This document shows, piece after piece, positions 1 to 5,145 of a stretch of 5,640 nucleotides of DNA. The notes beneath the pieces are model-generated. The model saw only the letters and a program-made list of their open reading frames with translations. It was not told the origin of the DNA and did no database searches. Position numbers and translations under genes: made by a program. Source of the DNA: Candidatus Hodarchaeota archaeon (lineage in GTDB: Archaea; Asgardarchaeota; Heimdallarchaeia; Hodarchaeales; YT1-057); assembly GCA_016839955.1 (NCBI GenBank), contig JAEOTI010000814.1, positions 1-5,640 on the forward strand, in the 5' to 3' direction. How positions within the stretch are numbered: the stretch's first letter is position 1; the number at the start of each line of letters is the position of its first letter.

Positions 1-84
1 CGAAAGATCATTTTGCAATGGCCTAATTCGAATGAAAAACTTATAAGAAGAAGGATAAAATGTAAACCAATTTTTTCCTTTTAA
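1..84 (+). CDS. Possible C-terminal tail of a gene entering from the left edge
   Basis: Frame 1 is open from the first base to a TAA at 82-84, giving 27 residues with no start in the window. The residues are a mix of hydrophobic and basic (IILQWPNSNEK, then LIRRRIK), which is compatible with a real C-terminus, and the other two forward frames close by base 44. In AT-rich DNA a 27-codon open stretch can occur by chance, so this is weak. If real, its stop lies 23 nt before the next start at 108, suggesting co-transcription with the membrane protein gene. No family is recognisable from so short a piece. Confidence 0.3.
   Translation, partial: RKIILQWPNSNEKLIRRRIKCKPIFSF
41..47 (+). promoter_or_regulatory. 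Possible TATA-like element before the membrane protein gene
   Basis: The bases TTATAAG follow an A-rich stretch (AAAAAC), resembling an archaeal BRE/TATA arrangement. A start about 25 nt downstream would leave a leader of roughly 35-40 nt before the ATG at 108. The element lies inside the possible coding tail ending at 84, so the two readings compete. Confidence 0.25.
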
Positions 85-107
85 ACAGTTATAAGGGTAT
101 AAGGGAA

Positions 108-1100
108 ATGTTCAATCCAAACATTATAGACGTTTCACAGCTCGATCTTTATTGGAATATAGAAGAGGGTATCATATACAACAAAGATTCTGATTCGTTT
201 AGTGACTATCTTGAACTCGAAAAGAAAAAATTAGATCAACCCAGATCGAAAATTCAAAAATCTATTGCAGGAATTATTATTTTAGGCTCCTTTATTATTT
301 CCATAAACTTCTTTAATAGCTTTATTACTCGTGTAATTCAAATTTTCAGAGGAACATATGAGATAAACTATTCTACGAATGTTTTTCACAAGCTAGGTTT
401 CCCTGAAGGAGTTATTCCAACCATTAGTTTGGGATTTTCCTTTGGAGGTTGCTTGATAACAGTTATTTTTGGAATGTATTTTTTCTATTTATTTTTCTTA
501 ACCAAAGAAGAATGGTCAAAGTATCATGACCAAATGCTTTCGTTATTTGGCAGATTAAAAGAAACTAATAGTGTTGATGCATACATTGTTTTTGAAGAGG
601 GAGAAAATAGATTTTTACTAAGATCGATTTCTTTGAATTGGGATATTGAGTGGATTTACCCATTTTTATTTAGTACATTTCCTCCATTAATATTTTATTT
701 CGTTTTTCTTTTAGCTCTTAGTTCTGTTTCTATTCTAATGGTTATTTCAATTATAGGGATGAGTTTATTATTGACTTCATTGAATGAATTCCTAGTTTTT
801 TTTGGTTTAATTGCTTTTACATTGATAATACTCTTTTCTATTGGATCTCTTATCAAACTAACATACACAGAATGGAAACCGTATAACTTTGTCAGAACAT
901 CACTTTTGGACAAACAAAAAGAAGCTATTCACTACCTTATTTTGACTAAAACAAATGATTCTAGAATATTATGGAATCAAAACAATTTGACAAGAATCAG
1001 ATCAATTAAAATATTCCCAATACCCTTATTAATACGTCTTTCTATACCAACTTCAATTTTAGGATCGATTATCACTTATTTTATTGCTCTATTTGCTTAA
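108..1100 (+). CDS. Multi-pass membrane protein of unknown function
   Basis: I do not recognise the family. The 330 residues begin with a polar N-terminus of about 50 residues that ends in a charged patch (ELEKKKLDQPRSK), with no signal peptide. Hydrophobic segments fall at about 52-73, 104-131, 184-205, 206-225, 228-250 and 308-329, so four to six membrane helices are likely. A polar loop at 132-182 (KEEWSKYHDQM onwards) and a soluble stretch at 251-305 separate the groups. There are no ATPase, transporter or protease motifs. The ATG is preceded by two AAGGG boxes (93-97 and 101-105); the first has usable spacing of 10 nt. It lies 142 nt upstream of a small gene and a nuclease on the same strand. 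Membrane proteins beside nucleases are common in defence loci, but a link here is only inference. Confidence 0.8.
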   Translation: MFNPNIIDVSQLDLYWNIEEGIIYNKDSDSFSDYLELEKKKLDQPRSKIQKSIAGIIILGSFIISINFFNSFITRVIQIFRGTYEINYSTNVFHKLGFPEGVIPTISLGFSFGGCLITVIFGMYFFYLFFLTKEEWSKYHDQMLSLFGRLKETNSVDAYIVFEEGENRFLLRSISLNWDIEWIYPFLFSTFPPLIFYFVFLLALSSVSILMVISIIGMSLLLTSLNEFLVFFGLIAFTLIILFSIGSLIKLTYTEWKPYNFVRTSLLDKQKEAIHYLILTKTNDSRILWNQNNLTRIRSIKIFPIPLLIRLSIPTSILGSIITYFIALFA

Positions 1101-1109
1101 CCAATCGGT

Positions 1110-1124
1110 TTTATATAGCTATAT
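1110..1124 (+). promoter_or_regulatory. TATA-like promoter element overlapping a 12-bp palindrome
   Basis: TTTATATAG at 1110-1118 is a good match to an archaeal TATA box. It overlaps the perfect 12-bp palindrome ATATAGCTATAT at 1113-1124. It sits ten bases after the membrane protein stop and about 120 bases before the next start, so a transcript starting near 1137-1145 would have a leader of about 100 nt. The palindrome could be a dimeric repressor site occluding the promoter, or simply AT-rich chance. Confidence 0.4.
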
Positions 1125-1242
1125 TCGACAAAAGAGAATAAAATCTGGATTTTGATGATCTAGATTACTTAGGATCAGTAGAAATAAAGATTCATCAACT
1201 CCACTTCATTTTCGTAATGACTTGAATTGAGGAATCTGAACC

Positions 1243-1503
1243 ATGAGTGGATTAGGAGAAGATAAATATTCGGAGGAGTTACAAAAATTAAAAGGGGCAT
1301 ATATGCTTATCAGTCTAATTTCCATTACAGTAGGGAATTTAGCCAAATTGGATTATTTTCGATTCTTAGAAGGATTCGACAGGTTAGAACAGCTTACAGA
1401 CTCCTTACCATCCATTGAGTTTCCAAAGCATATAATTTTTTACCTTGAAAATTATTTTGTTGTTAGCACTGTTGTCCCTGAAAGTCAATTGGAATTGACT
1501 TAA
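1243..1503 (+). CDS. Small hypothetical protein (86 aa) upstream of the PD-(D/E)XK nuclease
   Basis: I do not recognise this protein. It is acidic and probably helical: an amphipathic N-terminus (residues 1-18), a short hydrophobic stretch at 19-31 (AYMLISLISITVG is too short for a confident membrane helix), a second helical part at 36-55 with FLEGFDRLEQL, and a final hydrophobic section at 63-78. There are no cysteines and no catalytic motif. The ATG start is supported by TGAGG at 1228-1232 with 10 nt spacing. The stop is 51 nt before the nuclease start on the same strand, so the two could be co-transcribed from the element near 1110. It could be a partner, regulator or immunity-type protein for the nuclease, but nothing in the sequence proves it. 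Confidence 0.6.
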   Translation: MSGLGEDKYSEELQKLKGAYMLISLISITVGNLAKLDYFRFLEGFDRLEQLTDSLPSIEFPKHIIFYLENYFVVSTVVPESQLELT

Positions 1504-1520
1504 GAGAATTTTAGTAGTAG

Positions 1521-1526
1521 TTTTTT
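1521..1526 (+). terminator. T6 tract after the 86-aa gene, possible weak terminator
   Basis: Six consecutive T residues follow the stop at 1503. Oligo-T tracts without a hairpin can terminate archaeal transcription. Its position between two likely co-transcribed genes means it could at most attenuate. No stem-loop is visible beside it. Confidence 0.15.
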
Positions 1527-1544
1527 GGAAAAATGACAACTAAA

Positions 1545-1550
1545 AGGTGA
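1545..1550 (+). promoter_or_regulatory. Strong Shine-Dalgarno site for the PD-(D/E)XK gene
   Basis: AGGTGA is an exact complement to part of the 16S 3' end and lies 4 nt before the ATG at 1555. This fixes the start of the nuclease. The same hexamer recurs at 2008-2013. Confidence 0.6.
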
Positions 1551-1554
1551 TTAC

Positions 1555-1998
1555 ATGGTAGGACACAAATTCTTTGAGGATATATGTGATATTTGCACCC
1601 AAAAAGACCAGTGTGAAAAGTATTTGGAGAGTGAAGGATGCCTCGATACTTATAGAGAGGCAAATTTTGTCAGACTAATGAATTTCCTAGGTTTCCAATG
1701 GGGTTCAACTTTAAAACGTAATACTAAGAGAATAAAATTCTTAAAGCCAGTAGAATGGGAAGGTGACGACAGGGGTATCCAAACACAGAAAACCCTTTAT
1801 TGGACTACTCCTGATTTTGTAATAAAGCTACCTAATTCTTCAGATGTCTTCATTGAGTTTAAGGGGGAAATGATAGGTCCTGATTCCGTGAGGATAAGAG
1901 AAGCGTTAAAAGTTAACCACAACTATTGGGTAATAACTGGAGCTATACTGAAGGAATGGGGAGCAATTTATGGAGAGATAATACCTAACTGGACCTAA
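1555..1998 (+). CDS. Small PD-(D/E)XK-type nuclease with an N-terminal four-cysteine cluster
   Basis: The 147-residue product has the layout of a restriction-endonuclease-fold nuclease, which would cut DNA with a divalent metal. Visible elements are a helix with E35 leading to a GF pair (REANFVRLMNFLGFQW, 34-49), as in Holliday-junction-resolvase-like enzymes; P86-D87 in TTPDFVIKL; and E101-F-K103 in VFIEFKGE, giving PD-x13-E-x-K. A later strand (YWVITG, 124-129) fits the core fold. In front is C11-x2-C14-x5-C20-x8-C29, a likely zinc or iron-sulfur site. Cas4 and AddB nucleases have a similar C-x2-C-x5-C spacing, but at the C-terminal side of the core rather than ahead of it, so I do not call this Cas4. 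There is no helicase or methylase beside it. A restriction, repair or defence role is inference. Confidence 0.65.
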   Translation: MVGHKFFEDICDICTQKDQCEKYLESEGCLDTYREANFVRLMNFLGFQWGSTLKRNTKRIKFLKPVEWEGDDRGIQTQKTLYWTTPDFVIKLPNSSDVFIEFKGEMIGPDSVRIREALKVNHNYWVITGAILKEWGAIYGEIIPNWT

Positions 1999-2007
1999 CC
2001 GTAAAGT

Positions 2008-2013
2008 AGGTGA
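2008..2013 (+). promoter_or_regulatory. Shine-Dalgarno site ahead of a 43-aa frame
   Basis: AGGTGA, identical to the site before the nuclease gene, lies 7 nt upstream of an ATG at 2021. It is the main reason to consider the short frame that follows as translated. Confidence 0.35.
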
Positions 2014-2020
2014 AGGTTAA

Positions 2021-2152
2021 ATGAATATTTCAATAAATGAAAAAACCACTGTTACCAAAACATCCTATAGAATAAAATCATTTTTTTCTATTCATACTCG
2101 ACCCTCATGTCTTCTTTCCTCAATTTGTGTCATTAGATACCTTGATGTTTGA
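2021..2152 (+). CDS. Candidate small protein (43 aa) downstream of the nuclease
   Basis: The ATG at 2021 opens a frame to the TGA at 2150-2152. The product starts MNISINEKTTVTKTSYRIK and continues with a Ser/Cys-rich, mildly hydrophobic tail (two cysteines, SFFSIH, SSICVIRYLDVF). It begins 22 nt after the nuclease stop with a strong ribosome binding site, which argues for translation. Against it, a T7 tract at 2081-2087 could end the transcript inside the frame, the amino acid pattern is not clearly protein-like, and no family is recognisable. It could also be the leftover start of a longer, decayed gene. Confidence 0.3.
   Translation: MNISINEKTTVTKTSYRIKSFFSIHTRPSCLLSSICVIRYLDV
2040..2087. 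terminator. Possible bidirectional terminator between converging gene sets
   Basis: The plus strand has T7 at 2081-2087, and A6 at 2040-2045 reads as T6 on the minus strand. They sit between the nuclease stop (1998) and the end of the minus-strand HNH gene (2189), where two transcription units converge. No hairpin is obvious, so this would be oligo-T termination of the archaeal type. Confidence 0.25.
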
Positions 2153-2188
2153 ATACATATCAGCTTGATGTTGCATTAGCTGTAGTTG

Positions 2189-2510
2189 CTAAGAATTTCT
2201 CCTTTCAGCCATAACCTTTAGGTGACATTCCCTACACAAAACTTTATCTTGTGGTTCTTCTGAACTTAGACTTTTCACAGAGAATACTTCTAAGTACCTT
2301 TTAAAAGCAGATATACCACATATTTCACATTCTTGTGTTCGACTAAGAATTTTTCTCCTTTCAGCCGTAACCTTTAGGTGATGTTCCCTACATAAAACTT
2401 GTAAATCTTCAGGATTCTCTGAACCCAGCCCTTGCATGTGGTGTACTTCTAGATTTTTCTTTGAACCACATTTCTCACATTTTCTTCTTTGTCTAATAAT
2501 TTTTCTCCTT
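2189..2510 (-). repeat. Tandem internal duplication encoding two HNH modules
   Basis: The segment 2189-2244 repeats 2343-2400 with four substitutions and one 2-nt indel. A short third match (AGGAGAAAAATT on the minus strand) lies at 2493-2510. Junctions are spaced 150 and 154 nt, matching a unit of about 50-52 codons. Identity is very high over the HLKV-AERR part of the unit and much lower over the part with the catalytic HH, so the copies have diverged unevenly. Confidence 0.85.
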
Positions 2511-3319
2511 TTCTTCGTCCAAATCGCACCATAACGACGCCATTGATAATATCTGTTATAACATTCATAAAGAGGAGAAGGAAGTTTAAGAATATTAGTA
2601 GGGTTAACAATTCCTGCCAAGTCTAAAAGGTCTTTATCTCCTCTTTTCTTAAGAGAAGCTTCAACTTTCGCTGATTTTTGAAAAAGTACATTCCAGAAAG
2701 AAGCAATAGTTACCACATCCTTTAGTTCTGATTCATTTAGGTCGCTTAGCTTTTTTAACAATCTTTCCTTGATCTTCTTTGCATTTTCTATCTCTATTTG
2801 ACTCCTCCTCTCATATTCTTTTGGCCATTCCTTTCTGGAGTTTTCGATACCTCTAATTGTCCCCCTTGTCTGTTCCTCGATATACGCTCTTATTAATTGT
2901 TTTTGCTCCTCTGGTGTAAATCTTCCTATCTGTATTTTACCCCCACTCCTCTCATACTCTTCAGATCCCTCGTTTATAACTTCGATATATATTTTTATTA
3001 ATTGTCTTTCCTCCTCTGCTGTAAAATTTCTTATCCTTCCTTCATCAACAATTGCATAAGCGAAATACTTGTAGCTCTCGTAGCCAAATTTCATTTTCTC
3101 CATTTTTCTTAATTGTTTGATTATTCTGTCAGCGAGTTCATGGTCAATGCCTTTGATTTGTGTAAGACCATTAAGACCAGAATCCAAGACTTCCCTAACC
3201 GAACTGTACACTGAAAGAATTTTTTGGGCTTTTTTTTTTCCTACACCTTTCACACCTTTAAACGGTTTAAGATAGTCTTTACAACCAAGGAGACAATACT
3301 TAAGAAAACTTTTCTCCAA
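2189..3319 (-). CDS. FEN-like helix-hairpin-helix protein with tandem HNH nuclease modules (5'-truncated frame)
   Basis: This 376-residue frame has four parts. Residues 8-72 (CLLGCKDYLKPFKGVKGVG, then KKKAQKIL, and a second hairpin near IKGIDHELADRI) match the H3TH/HhH DNA-binding segment of FEN1/XPG 5' nucleases (compare LLGxDY...GIGPKKA). Residues 95-175 are a duplicated charged helical unit. HNH module 1 spans 271-320: C281, C284, H293-H294, C310, H313, H314. Module 2 spans 321-373: C331, C334, C362, C365, H366 are kept, but the HH pair is replaced by F346-S347. The protein should bind DNA and cut with module 1; module 2 may only bind zinc. The only usable start is TTG at 3319, five codons after an in-frame TGA, and FEN-like coding sequence continues upstream in other frames. 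I infer that the present frame is the rear of a longer gene of about 460 codons that is broken or mis-assembled in front. Confidence 0.75.
   Translation of the reverse strand: MEKSFLKYCLLGCKDYLKPFKGVKGVGKKKAQKILSVYSSVREVLDSGLNGLTQIKGIDHELADRIIKQLRKMEKMKFGYESYKYFAYAIVDEGRIRNFTAEEERQLIKIYIEVINEGSEEYERSGGKIQIGRFTPEEQKQLIRAYIEEQTRGTIRGIENSRKEWPKEYERRSQIEIENAKKIKERLLKKLSDLNESELKDVVTIASFWNVLFQKSAKVEASLKKRGDKDLLDLAGIVNPTNILKLPSPLYECYNRYYQWRRYGAIWTKKRRKIIRQRRKCEKCGSKKNLEVHHMQGLGSENPEDLQVLCREHHLKVTAERRKILSRTQECEICGISAFKRYLEVFSVKSLSSEEPQDKVLCRECHLKVMAERRNS
2877..3035 (-). repeat. Second internal duplication in the HNH gene (35-codon offset)
   Basis: Bases 2877-2930 and 2982-3035 match at 44 of 54 positions, offset by 105 nt. 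In protein they give NFTAEEERQLIKIYIE (residues 98-113) and RFTPEEQKQLIRAYIE (133-148). Each is followed by an EYER-R motif (121-124 and 168-171), with about 12 extra residues in the second unit. This duplication is separate from that of the HNH modules. Confidence 0.8.
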
Positions 3320-3569
3320 CTTCGTTTCTTTTCAACACCTTGAGGATTAATTCCTTTTTCAAATAGAATATCTAGACAAGTTCATTAAACTCCTGTTTTA
3401 TTCTGTTTTACTTTTATTTTTCCTAGTCTATCAGCAATCACAAGGAATTCCCTTTCAATTGCATTAAAAGCTTCAACACGAATTGGAACATTTCTTTCAT
3501 TACAAAGATTTATTGCAGGAATAGACATTTCTTTTTTATCTGGAATCTATAAGCATATATGTCCAACAC
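3320..3569 (-). pseudogene. Frameshifted 5' part of the HhH-HNH gene
   Basis: Three coding-like pieces precede the HNH frame on the same strand. Piece 1 starts at GTG 3569 (GGAG 8 nt upstream) and reads VLDIYAYRFQIKK before going out of frame. Piece 2 (ATG 3528 to TAA 3387-3385) reads MSIPAINLCNERNVPIRVEA, then FNAIEREFLVIADRLGKIKV. After in-frame TAA and TGA (3387-3382), piece 3 continues in the same frame with LDILFEKGINPQ and KRSWRKVFL, which runs into the HNH frame (KYCLLGCKDY) after one inserted base. One extra A in the A6 run at 3532-3537 joins pieces 1 and 2; one base in the runs at 3305-3313 joins piece 3 to the main frame. The middle stops need two compensating changes (giving a GVNELVLDIL reading). 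The join SWRKVFL-KYCLLGC fits the FEN1 pattern (FVDLCILLG). No acidic PIN active site is evident. The cause may be decay or indel errors in the assembly. Confidence 0.55.
3385..3528 (-). CDS. 47-codon open frame within the broken 5' region
   Basis: This is the longest intact piece of the degraded region, from ATG 3528 to TAA 3385. It has a well-patterned protein sequence: a strand-like VPIRVEA followed by an amphipathic helix FNAIEREFLVIADRLGKI. No ribosome binding site precedes the ATG (GATAAAAAAGAA), and the frame is already open to 3546, so it is more likely an internal fragment than a stand-alone gene. If expressed alone it would be a 47-residue protein of unknown function. Confidence 0.25.
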   Translation of the reverse strand: MSIPAINLCNERNVPIRVEAFNAIEREFLVIADRLGKIKVKQNKTGV

Positions 3570-3742
3570 TTTCCTCACTCCTTATTTAATACTCTTGACT
3601 CCCATTTCATGTTTATTTGTTCCTAGGTATCTGAAACATCTGATATTTTTAAAAATTTACTAGTGAGTTTATACCATTAATCACCTGTATATTCACGGTA
3701 ACCTGAATAACTCCTTCTCCTTATTTTTTAATTCATATTAAA
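3570..3742. other. Intergenic stretch with no supported gene
   Basis: The stretch between the broken HNH gene and the 49-aa frame has frequent stops in every frame on the minus strand. It holds the GGAG site (3578-3581) before GTG 3569 and an AT-rich run at about 3641-3660 (TTTTTAAAAATA on the minus strand) that could serve as a TATA element for the HNH gene. No hairpin or repeat stands out. Confidence 0.4.
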
Positions 3743-3892
3743 TCACTGCCCTTTCTTTAAAGATAAATTATCCTTATAAACTGAGCTTTTCCTCTCAAAA
3801 ATAGGTGAAGATATTTCTTTCCCTTCATTCCCACCACCCTCTCTAATCATTTGTTCAATAAGCTTATTTTCAACTAACAACCTAAAAATCAC
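3743..3892 (-). CDS. 49-aa frame overlapping the HEPN stop (coupled gene or frameshifted tail)
   Basis: A GTG at 3892-3890 overlaps the TGA of the HEPN gene (3891-3889) in the sequence GTGA, the classic 4-nt overlap of translationally coupled genes. The product begins VIFRLLVENKLIEQMIREG, then GGNEGKEISSPIFERKS, and ends KGQ. It looks coding: an amphipathic helix, then a polar tail. There is no separate ribosome binding site. Alternatively, one extra A in the A5 run (T5 at 3896-3900 on the plus strand) would fuse it to the HEPN protein as ...NSKKDVIFRLL, extending that protein to about 468 residues. I cannot choose between a coupled small gene, a natural frameshift, and an assembly indel. No family is recognised. 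Confidence 0.4.
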   Translation of the reverse strand: MIFRLLVENKLIEQMIREGGGNEGKEISSPIFERKSSVYKDNLSLKKGQ

Positions 3893-5145
3893 ATCTTTTT
3901 ACTATTAGTCGTTATCTCTTTTGAAAACTCATATACTTGACAAGTGTCAATAATGTTGTGACCAAGGGAAGTCAGTTGATCTACTACTCTTTCTAAATCA
4001 TCTAAAGTGTGTGGAAATGGTATACTACTTTTTTCTAATGTTCCTGGGTGAACCAGATTGTTTCTATGAATTCTAAGCTGATTATAGTAATCAAATAAGT
4101 CACTAGTGTGATCAATCGGAATTTGATATCCCCCATGTTCTTCAATATATTTCCTAAGTTGTCTACTCATAAATCCAATATTAATTCGCTCCTGGTTAAC
4201 TAATCGGTTAATAAATTCTTTATAGTCACTTTCAGAATATCTTTGCTGTTGCAATGATTTATATTCATCAATAAGTTCCTTCATAGGCTTCTTGCAGTTT
4301 TTATTGATTCCCCTGGTATTTAGAAATTTTTTAGGTTTAGTTGAAGCTATTATACCAAAGTAAAATGCGAGAAAGTTTTCAAAACTTGTTATAATATCTA
4401 AAAATGCATTTCCATAAGAATGGATTTCCAGCATTTGCAGACGAATATAGTCTGAATATTGGGTTGAGTCGCGGTATGCTTTGTAGAATTCGTGGCTTTT
4501 CGAAAAATTCCATTTACTTAACTGATATGCCTGTAACTTTAGATATTCATCCTCTTCCCCAAAAATAAATTTCCAAAGGCCTTCCAAGTCTGAAATTGAA
4601 TAATTTTTAACTTTCATATCAGGGTTCGTTATAAATTTTGGAATTTCAAAATGCCCTGGAATAATTTGTTCTATCCTCCTCAATAAGTCTTCACTGCTCT
4701 GATTTAAGTTCTCAAACCACAATTTGATTTCTTTTTCAATTTTCAGTATTAAATCATCTTTATGAAAAGGAAAATTGAAGAATTCAAGATTTTTCTCATC
4801 ACTTGCAGTAATATAACTTCTATAAATCCGTTCTGATAGTTCTTTCAGTTTGGTTTCTTCTAGCTCCTGCGCCGAATCTTTTATTCCTGCAAGTTTATAA
4901 CGGGTAATTAATCTATTTATGAAGGTCAAAGGGACAGATAAAATTTTATTCAGAATTTTCTTAACCATTTGATCCTGAACTAGACTTAATTGTAACCTCA
5001 ATCCAATTATGAAGTTTTGTTGGCGATAATATACCCCTTTCATTGTCAAGTCAAAGTATTTCCGTAAATTAATTTTTTTCTCTTTAAAATTTATCCACAT
5101 GGCTCTTTTCACTTCTTCATTGTTATTTCCTGACAAATTATACAC
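3889..5145 (-). CDS. HEPN-domain protein, predicted ribonuclease (toxin or abortive-infection effector)
   Basis: The 418-residue, mostly helical soluble protein carries the HEPN signature near its C-terminus: R361-N-N-L-V-H366 in LRIHRNNLVHPGT, an R-x4-H motif with the polar residue after Arg that is typical of catalytic HEPN ribonucleases. The helical bundle probably spans about 236-402, with an earlier helix at 236-266 (LQMLEIHSYGNAFLDIITSF). Residues 1-235 form a long charged region with no recognised domain, perhaps sensing or regulatory. HEPN proteins are metal-independent RNases found in toxin-antitoxin, abortive-infection and CRISPR systems. The start is GTG 5145, with GAGG at 5156-5153 spaced 7 nt; ATG at codon 16 (5100) is an alternative. 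It overlaps the upstream 103-aa gene by 8 nt, pointing to coupled expression. The N-terminal region does not look like a Csm6/Csx1 CARF domain, and no MNT nucleotidyltransferase is adjacent. Confidence 0.75.
   Translation of the reverse strand: MYNLSGNNNEEVKRAMWINFKEKKINLRKYFDLTMKGVYYRQQNFIIGLRLQLSLVQDQMVKKILNKILSVPLTFINRLITRYKLAGIKDSAQELEETKLKELSERIYRSYITASDEKNLEFFNFPFHKDDLILKIEKEIKLWFENLNQSSEDLLRRIEQIIPGHFEIPKFITNPDMKVKNYSISDLEGLWKFIFGEEDEYLKLQAYQLSKWNFSKSHEFYKAYRDSTQYSDYIRLQMLEIHSYGNAFLDIITSFENFLAFYFGIIASTKPKKFLNTRGINKNCKKPMKELIDEYKSLQQQRYSESDYKEFINRLVNQERINIGFMSRQLRKYIEEHGGYQIPIDHTSDLFDYYNQLRIHRNNLVHPGTLEKSSIPFPHTLDDLERVVDQLTSLGHNIIDTCQVYEFSKEITTNSKKM

Noticed and set aside
695..913. 72-codon minus-strand open frame opposite the membrane protein gene
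   Set aside because: It lies wholly within the membrane protein gene on the opposite strand, has no ribosome binding site or convincing protein pattern, and is explained as a shadow of the sense gene.
1143..1165. Imperfect direct repeat ATCTGGAT / ATCTAGAT upstream of the 86-aa gene
   Set aside because: Eight bases with a mismatch, and no link to a regulator; too weak to list as a site.
1555..1998. Cas4 identity for the PD-(D/E)XK protein
   Set aside because: The cysteines precede rather than flank the nuclease core, there are no other cas genes, and no CRISPR repeats are present in the window.
2189..3319. Group I/II intron homing endonuclease interpretation of the HNH gene
   Set aside because: No reverse transcriptase or maturase domain and no interrupted host gene or intron-like RNA structure is visible around it.
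3652..3720. Short minus-strand frame with alternating hydrophobic residues (VIQVTVNIQVING)
   Set aside because: Beta-strand-like, but only about 20 codons between stops, with no proper start; chance is adequate.
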